This document shows positions 53,285-57,684 of a DNA stretch of 57,684 nt, in pieces. The position numbers were made by a program, and so were the translations under genes. Within the stretch, counting starts at the first letter, position 1. Every line of letters starts with the position of its first letter. The DNA is from an uncultured Collinsella sp. (GTDB lineage: Bacteria; Actinomycetota; Coriobacteriia; Coriobacteriales; Coriobacteriaceae). The notes under the pieces are model-generated. The model had not been told where the DNA came from. It was given only the letters and a program-made list of their open reading frames with translations, and searched no databases. The stretch spans positions 1 through 57,684 of the forward strand of contig CABVAO010000005.1 of NCBI GenBank assembly GCA_902496335.1, written 5' to 3'.

Positions 53285-56200
53285 ATGCAGGTTCTCTTTC
53301 TCCATCTCAGCGATATTCACCTTCAGGTGAACCGCGACTACTCATCGGAAAAGATTCGTCGAATCGTTGATGCTGTTCCATGCGAATTACCGTTCGACTG
53401 CGCATTCCTCATAATTTCTGGCGATCTTGCGAATTCAGGAAGTGCAGACGAGTATCACGTCGCAAAACGCCTGATCGATGATTTGATTTGCGGGTTTCGT
53501 TCAAAAGGAATAAAACCAGAGATTCTCTTCGTTCCAGGAAATCACGATATCTCGATACCGCAAGACTCCCCGACTGCAGAAATGCTAATCGAAAGTAAAC
53601 GCACTTCCTTGGGTGACGCATACGCGCATGAACTCGAGAAAATGGACCCATTTTTCGAGTTCGCAAACGAGTATCGCCTCTTTCGCGGTGAATACTCGGA
53701 TTCCACTGAGCAATTCGACATCGGGGGTCAAGCTTGCAGCATCAAAGCGACGATGCTTAATAGTGCTCCGTTTTCAACCAGAGAGCGAACAGACAAAGAG
53801 ATACATTACCTTCCCGAAAGAGCGATATGCTCAATTGAGAAAAGCGGCAATACGAATCTCAATATTGTAATAATGCACCATGGCTGTGAATGGTTCGACG
53901 ATGAATCGAAAAGACATCTCGAGCAGCGACTGTATGAGCATTGCGACATTTTGTTTATAGGACATGAGCACGATGGCTTCGCCGAATCGTATACAAATAG
54001 CAATAGACAGCACTTAACCGTTTCAAGGGGCGGTGTTATAAGTACCTCATCATACGACGAGTCGTCATTCTCGCTGCTACATTACGACTCCGAGACGATG
54101 CTGCTCACAACAATTTACTTCATTTGGGACAGGCAATGTTCCATATACACCGAACACAACCGTGAAACAATGACTTTGAGACCGAAAACACCTGGTCAAG
54201 CCATTCCCAATACGGAATTCATAGACGCGCTGAAACCAAACTTTAACCTCATCAACGCCCCATTGGAAAGCTATTTCGTTTTTCCAGTCCTTGAAACCAG
54301 CATTCATGTTGACGATGACCCCTTTCCCGTCATCGCGTCAGACAGCGAGTTCTTTGATTTCATCAGCACAAACCCATGCGTTAATATCGTTGGCTCAAAA
54401 AGTTCGGGTAAAACGGCGCTCTTAATGCATCTGTACAATTCAAGTATCGCCCAAGGCTACAGCCCGCTGTTTCTCGGCGAAAGCAATAGTAGACCGTCAA
54501 TTAAGTATCTTTTTGACGACTTGATTGGAGAGCAATACGGCCGTAATGAGTCAGCCTCAGCGAGATTTAAACAATCTTCCATCCAGAAGAAAGTCCTATT
54601 TATCGATGATTTCGACAGACTTAAACGCAACGGATCAGATGCGGCGTTCATTCGAGAGGCCCTGAACAATGTCGGTTGCGTCGTCCTTACTTCATCTAAA
54701 AAAATCGACACAGGCATCATCGAAGATGTTCGGAGAGAATTGGGGGACGACGATGTCGTAGTCACCTATAGCATCAAAAACTTCTTTAAAGGGAAAAGGG
54801 ACGAGCTGGTATACAACACATGTCGAGAACTACAAGTTGCACCCAATAATATCCAGGGGGTTATTGGAGCAATCGATAGGGCTGTCCATTCGCATAGCGA
54901 CATCTTCTCCCTCAACCCGGAGTTCATCCTTCAAAGTGTCATCTACTATGCCGATAAAAACCCTACAGGCAGGGAAAAGACAATTCCCTTTAACGAAATC
55001 TTTGAAGCTAATATTGTAAACCGGGTAAGACAAGCATGGAGTAAATCGAAATACGGAGCGACAAAAGAGGGTGGGATCCGCGAAGCCCTCGCGCTTCTTG
55101 GCGAGATCGCGTACCACATGCATAAAGCCAAAAACGCCACAATTGAAGCCGGCACCCTTTTCGATATAATCCAACAATACGCTGATGAGTATGCCCTCGA
55201 AAGCCGCCCAAGGGATTTCGTTGAGCTCGCATGCGAAGCAGACATAATACGCATGGGGGAGACGGCACCATACTACTATTTTGTCTCTAACACTGTCTTC
55301 GCTTACTTTGTCGCAAAGCGAATTAACCTTATGGGAGATAAGGGCGATGATATACGCGGTGACGTAGGCTACCTGGTCGAGAACATCTGCTTCAACATCA
55401 ATGAGAATATCCTCCTCTTCTTATCATATCTGCGAAATAATTCTAGCTTTGCAGGAAAGCTTCTCTCTTGCGCTGAAGAAGCACTCTCCCCGTTCGATGA
55501 GTTCTCCGTTGAAGCGAAAAACATTCGCTTTTTGACTACCGGTCAATATGCAAAAATAAATATGGCAAACGAGGGCGATCGACACGCTGCAGACAATATG
55601 GTTTCGCAGCGCGAGGAAGAGATATCCAATAAGCGCCAGAAAGAAGGCCTACTGGAATATGCCGGCCTTTACGACTACGACGAAAAGGACCGGCTCACCA
55701 ACAGTAATAGGATACTGCGCGCGCTAAAGTATCTCGAAATCGCTGGAAAATCATTCGTCATGCATTTTGCAACAACACCCAAAAATGAAAAATACCAGAC
55801 AATTAAGGCTCTTTATGAATTGCCCAACAGAATTATTTTCGGAATGCTGCACGAATCAGATGAAAACTACGACGAAATAATCGACCAATTGCTTGAGATT
55901 TTTTCCGAGGATGGCGGCCTATCGAATATCACAAAAGACGAGCTGAAAGATATCCTATACAAAATTGGAATTGCCACCTGTCTCAGCGTTTACGACCAAG
56001 CTTCATATTATTGTTCTACAGGAGATACCGTTAAGCTACTCAGCACACGCGAACAAGAGTGCTCGACGCATCGAATTCAGCGTCTCTTGATGATGGAAAA
56101 CTCCACATCCTCTTCAGAGGATTACATAGACCAAGCAGTAGCGTTAATGGAAAAAGCGCAGAAGGAGAATAGGCGTTTCGAGATTCTTTGCATTCAGGTA

Positions 56201-56359
56201 ATAACGAACAAACACATCATCAATACGCCAAACATCAAGCCAAGCACGCTGCAAAAAGCAAGCAAAAAGATCTTCTTTCGTGATTCGCCAAAATCACTTA
56301 TCACGAGAAATAGACAGGGAACAAAGGAAAACCGAAACGGCGATTGCGGAGCCTCATGA
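53285..56359 (+). CDS. Metallophosphoesterase fused to a P-loop (STAND-like) NTPase
   Basis: 1,024 residues. Residues 1-290 are a calcineurin-like phosphoesterase with all metal motifs: LSDIHL (D10, H12), SGDLANSG (D47), GNHD (85-88), MHHG (H198) and GHEHDG (226-231). A P-loop NTPase follows, with Walker A GSKSSGKT at 370-377 and Walker B VLFIDDFD at 437-444. The remaining 500 residues are mainly helical, as in the sensor arms of STAND proteins. The N-terminal effector, NTPase, C-terminal sensor order is that of prokaryotic Avs/NACHT-type immune proteins, so a phage-sensing role is inferred. The gene is A/T-rich with many AAA, ATA and AGA codons, unlike the host genes, pointing to transfer. 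It stands alone next to an MNT-HEPN pair. Confidence 0.85.
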   Translation: MQVLFLHLSDIHLQVNRDYSSEKIRRIVDAVPCELPFDCAFLIISGDLANSGSADEYHVAKRLIDDLICGFRSKGIKPEILFVPGNHDISIPQDSPTAEMLIESKRTSLGDAYAHELEKMDPFFEFANEYRLFRGEYSDSTEQFDIGGQACSIKATMLNSAPFSTRERTDKEIHYLPERAICSIEKSGNTNLNIVIMHHGCEWFDDESKRHLEQRLYEHCDILFIGHEHDGFAESYTNSNRQHLTVSRGGVISTSSYDESSFSLLHYDSETMLLTTIYFIWDRQCSIYTEHNRETMTLRPKTPGQAIPNTEFIDALKPNFNLINAPLESYFVFPVLETSIHVDDDPFPVIASDSEFFDFISTNPCVNIVGSKSSGKTALLMHLYNSSIAQGYSPLFLGESNSRPSIKYLFDDLIGEQYGRNESASARFKQSSIQKKVLFIDDFDRLKRNGSDAAFIREALNNVGCVVLTSSKKIDTGIIEDVRRELGDDDVVVTYSIKNFFKGKRDELVYNTCRELQVAPNNIQGVIGAIDRAVHSHSDIFSLNPEFILQSVIYYADKNPTGREKTIPFNEIFEANIVNRVRQAWSKSKYGATKEGGIREALALLGEIAYHMHKAKNATIEAGTLFDIIQQYADEYALESRPRDFVELACEADIIRMGETAPYYYFVSNTVFAYFVAKRINLMGDKGDDIRGDVGYLVENICFNINENILLFLSYLRNNSSFAGKLLSCAEEALSPFDEFSVEAKNIRFLTTGQYAKINMANEGDRHAADNMVSQREEEISNKRQKEGLLEYAGLYDYDEKDRLTNSNRILRALKYLEIAGKSFVMHFATTPKNEKYQTIKALYELPNRIIFGMLHESDENYDEIIDQLLEIFSEDGGLSNITKDELKDILYKIGIATCLSVYDQASYYCSTGDTVKLLSTREQECSTHRIQRLLMMENSTSSSEDYIDQAVALMEKAQKENRRFEILCIQVITNKHIINTPNIKPSTLQKASKKIFFRDSPKSLITRNRQGTKENRNGDCGAS

Positions 56360-56588
56360 GCAAGGCATTTGCATATATATGGTGGGTAGTGTCGAGAATG
56401 TCGGTGTAAGCCTTTCTCGCTAGGCGCTGCGAAGACTCGTGTCTATGGCAACGGAGGTATCTGATCGCCCTGACAACAATGTCGATAAAAACGACACGAC
56501 TTCTGAAAGCTCCGACGCATGAGGAGACTCAACTTACTATCTGACTCAACATCTAATAACGCCGGCCTGCTGAGCAGACACGTTAGAA
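56360..56588. other. Gap with a third copy of the IS-end motif
   Basis: About 230 bases with no gene. Bases 56391-56410 read GTCGAGAATGTCGGTGTAAG, nearly the same as the outer edge of the two IS256-type ends (46402 and 57602), but the similarity stops at that point. It may be a solo inverted-repeat end or a preferred target. Confidence 0.35.
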
Positions 56589-56617
56589 TTGCCTTCCATA
56601 CAATCGAAAAGTAAAAT
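56589..56617 (+). promoter_or_regulatory. Promoter of the MNT-HEPN pair, probably leaderless
   Basis: TTGCCT at 56589-56594, 17 bases, TAAAAT at 56612-56617. The ATG at 56624 lies where transcription should begin, and no ribosome site precedes it, so the mRNA is probably leaderless, as is common in actinobacteria. Confidence 0.55.
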
Positions 56618-56623
56618 TGAGCC

Positions 56624-56923
56624 ATGATTACTCTTGTCGACATATCCGCTGCTGTTTCTCGCGTACTCTCTCGTTATGACGTCCGCGAGGCATACCTATT
56701 TGGATCATTCGCCCGCGGCGAGCAAACGCCAGATAGCGATATCGATTTGCGTCTAGTCTGCGGCGAAACAATGACATTCGGCACACTGTACGAACTCTCC
56801 CTTGAACTTGAAGAGGAGCTCGGGCGAGAGGTTGAGATTGTGACTAACCCGCCTGAGCACATGCGTCCGGCTTTCCGCAAAAACATTGAACAGGATGAGG
56901 TGCGTCTTTATGAAGCGGCGTAA
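56624..56923 (+). CDS. MNT-domain antitoxin (minimal nucleotidyltransferase)
   Basis: 99-residue protein of the MNT family. The fold signature YLFGSFARGEQTPDSDIDLRL contains the GSxxRG loop and the paired acidic residues D39 and D41 needed for nucleotide transfer. In known pairs such enzymes silence the HEPN toxin by adding AMP groups to a tyrosine next to the toxin's active site. It overlaps the HEPN gene by 14 bases, which fits coupled translation of an antitoxin-toxin operon. Confidence 0.9.
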   Translation: MITLVDISAAVSRVLSRYDVREAYLFGSFARGEQTPDSDIDLRLVCGETMTFGTLYELSLELEEELGREVEIVTNPPEHMRPAFRKNIEQDEVRLYEAA

Positions 56924-57278
56924 GCGTGACGCTGAGCTCATCGATGTCATTCTGTCTGATTGCGAGACGCTGACTAAACGTATCGACCATTTTGGCTCTA
57001 CGGAGAGTTCCTTCGTTTGCGATAGAAGCGAGGAAGGCGAACTTGCCTACGACGCAATCATGAGCCCTGTTTACAGAATCGCTGAGGATGCGCTCCATCT
57101 TTCTGAAGAAGTCCAATCAGCTTTTCCGGAGTATCCCTGGAATGATATTAGGGGTTTTCGCAACTTCGTAGCGCACGGTTATCGAGAGGTTGATCGATCC
57201 CTGGCTTGGAAAGTAATCGTTGATGATATTCCCGAGTTAGAGAAGGCATTGCGAAGCTTCAAACAACGCCAGAGCTAA
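56910..57278 (+). CDS. HEPN-domain toxin (DUF86-like)
   Basis: 122-residue helical protein with GFRNFVAHGYREVD near residue 82. R84-N85-x3-H89 is the Rx4H catalytic motif of HEPN ribonucleases. Y91 two residues later gives the Rx4HxY form in which the Tyr is the target of the MNT partner. The ATG at 56910, with GAGGTG eight bases before it, is preferred to 56886. The target RNA is unknown. It forms a typical MNT-HEPN system placed directly behind the phosphoesterase-NTPase gene. Confidence 0.88.
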   Translation: MKRRKRDAELIDVILSDCETLTKRIDHFGSTESSFVCDRSEEGELAYDAIMSPVYRIAEDALHLSEEVQSAFPEYPWNDIRGFRNFVAHGYREVDRSLAWKVIVDDIPELEKALRSFKQRQS

Positions 57279-57494
57279 TGCGTCGTTGGTTGGCGCTGTA
57301 CCTTGGTAGCCTGCACCCCATGCCGGGCTCGGCCCCTCCTTTCACCGACTGGCAAAACGATTTACGCCTAATTTCCGGGTTCGTTTACAGGTAATTCGTT
57401 TGCCACTCGTCCGTTCTCGCTAAACTAATAACTGCTGCTACCAGGGCATTTTCTGGTGCACATTCTATTGGCTCCTGCGAAGATCGGAGCGGGT
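57279..57494. other. Gap before the disrupted secreted-protein gene
   Basis: About 215 bases without a gene. TGGCAAAACGA near 57350 and TCGTTTGCCA near 57396 are imperfect inverted copies and could be an operator. A TTGCCA and an A/T-rich -10-like stretch at 57400-57431 may be the promoter of the following gene. Confidence 0.35.
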
Positions 57495-57635
57495 ATGTTT
57501 GCTGCCGAGTCCTACACCAGCCGTCATTACATTGCGATTGTTGCCATGGCCTGCCTATGCGTTTTGCTGGGCGGGCCTTCTTATGCCGTGGGCGCGGATC
57601 GCGTCGAAAATGTTGGTGTAAGGGTGACGCCCTAG
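57495..57635 (+). pseudogene. 5' end of a secreted-protein gene cut by an IS
   Basis: The frame starts MFAAESYTSRHYIAIVAMAC and continues LCVLLGGPSYAVGADRV: a short positive region, a hydrophobic core and a likely signal peptidase site (SYA or VGA). It then runs into the IS256-type end at about base 57605 and stops at a TAG. Only about 35 native codons remain, so the protein cannot be named. Confidence 0.55.
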
Positions 57636-57684
57636 CGCCCGTTTAACGAAGAACGGCCTTCGTCCTAGAATCTGAAATCACCAC
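57597..57684 (+). mobile_element. Left end of an IS256-type element, continuing past the window
   Basis: Nearly identical to 46398-46484, where the same sequence leads into an IS256-type transposase frame. The window ends before the transposase would begin. The exact outer boundary is uncertain (57597-57612), since the bases just outside (GATCGCGTCG) are also shared with the left copy. Confidence 0.6.

Overview
The window looks like a chromosomal segment of a GC-rich gut actinobacterium of the Coriobacteriia, most likely Collinsella. This is inferred from the gene set (anaerobic cobalamin genes, iron-sulfur serine dehydratase, GlgC/GlgD glycogen operon), the actinobacterial codon use and the L-FucNAc-type exopolysaccharide locus. 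No database search was run.

Bases 1-18,000 are mostly core genes: the end of a cobalamin cluster (cbiC, cobK), a MacAB-like ABC export operon, an L,D-transpeptidase, L-serine dehydratase, metK, gltX, priA-def, fmt-rsmB and a small FmdB zinc-ribbon gene. Three kinds of long palindromic repeat sit between these genes, and a scrap of IS21 transposase lies at 1.4 kb.

Bases 18,000-31,700 are a glycogen and alpha-glucan region on the minus strand: glgB-glgP-glgC-glgD-glgA, then a GH13-GH77 (amylase plus 4-alpha-glucanotransferase) fusion. GlgA and GlgB carry long Lys/Ala/Thr tails that resemble histone H1. A GGTAAAAC/GTTTTACC motif lies in front of both glgB and the fusion gene. A HAD phosphatase, thiamine pyrophosphokinase and tRNA-Ala(GGC) follow on the plus strand.

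Bases 33,500-46,060 are an exopolysaccharide locus: initiating sugar transferase, TagA/WecG transferase, fnlA-fnlB-fnlC for UDP-L-FucNAc, an acetyltransferase, three glycosyltransferases, a Wzy-like polymerase, a Wzx-like flippase and an acyltransferase. It decays at its 3' end into remnants of an epimerase, an IS256-type transposase and UDP-glucose dehydrogenase (ugd).

Bases 46,400-57,684 are an accessory, defence-like island. A 2,939-bp module carrying a 659-residue protein with a C-terminal RNxxxH (HEPN or DUF4209-like) motif is present twice in tandem. Three ugd 3' fragments flank and separate the copies. The middle fragment is a visible hybrid of the outer two, which is the footprint expected of unequal crossing-over. 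Next come a 1,024-residue metallophosphoesterase plus P-loop (STAND-like) NTPase and an MNT-HEPN toxin-antitoxin pair. The window closes with a secreted-protein gene cut by an IS256-type end that matches the one at 46.4 kb.
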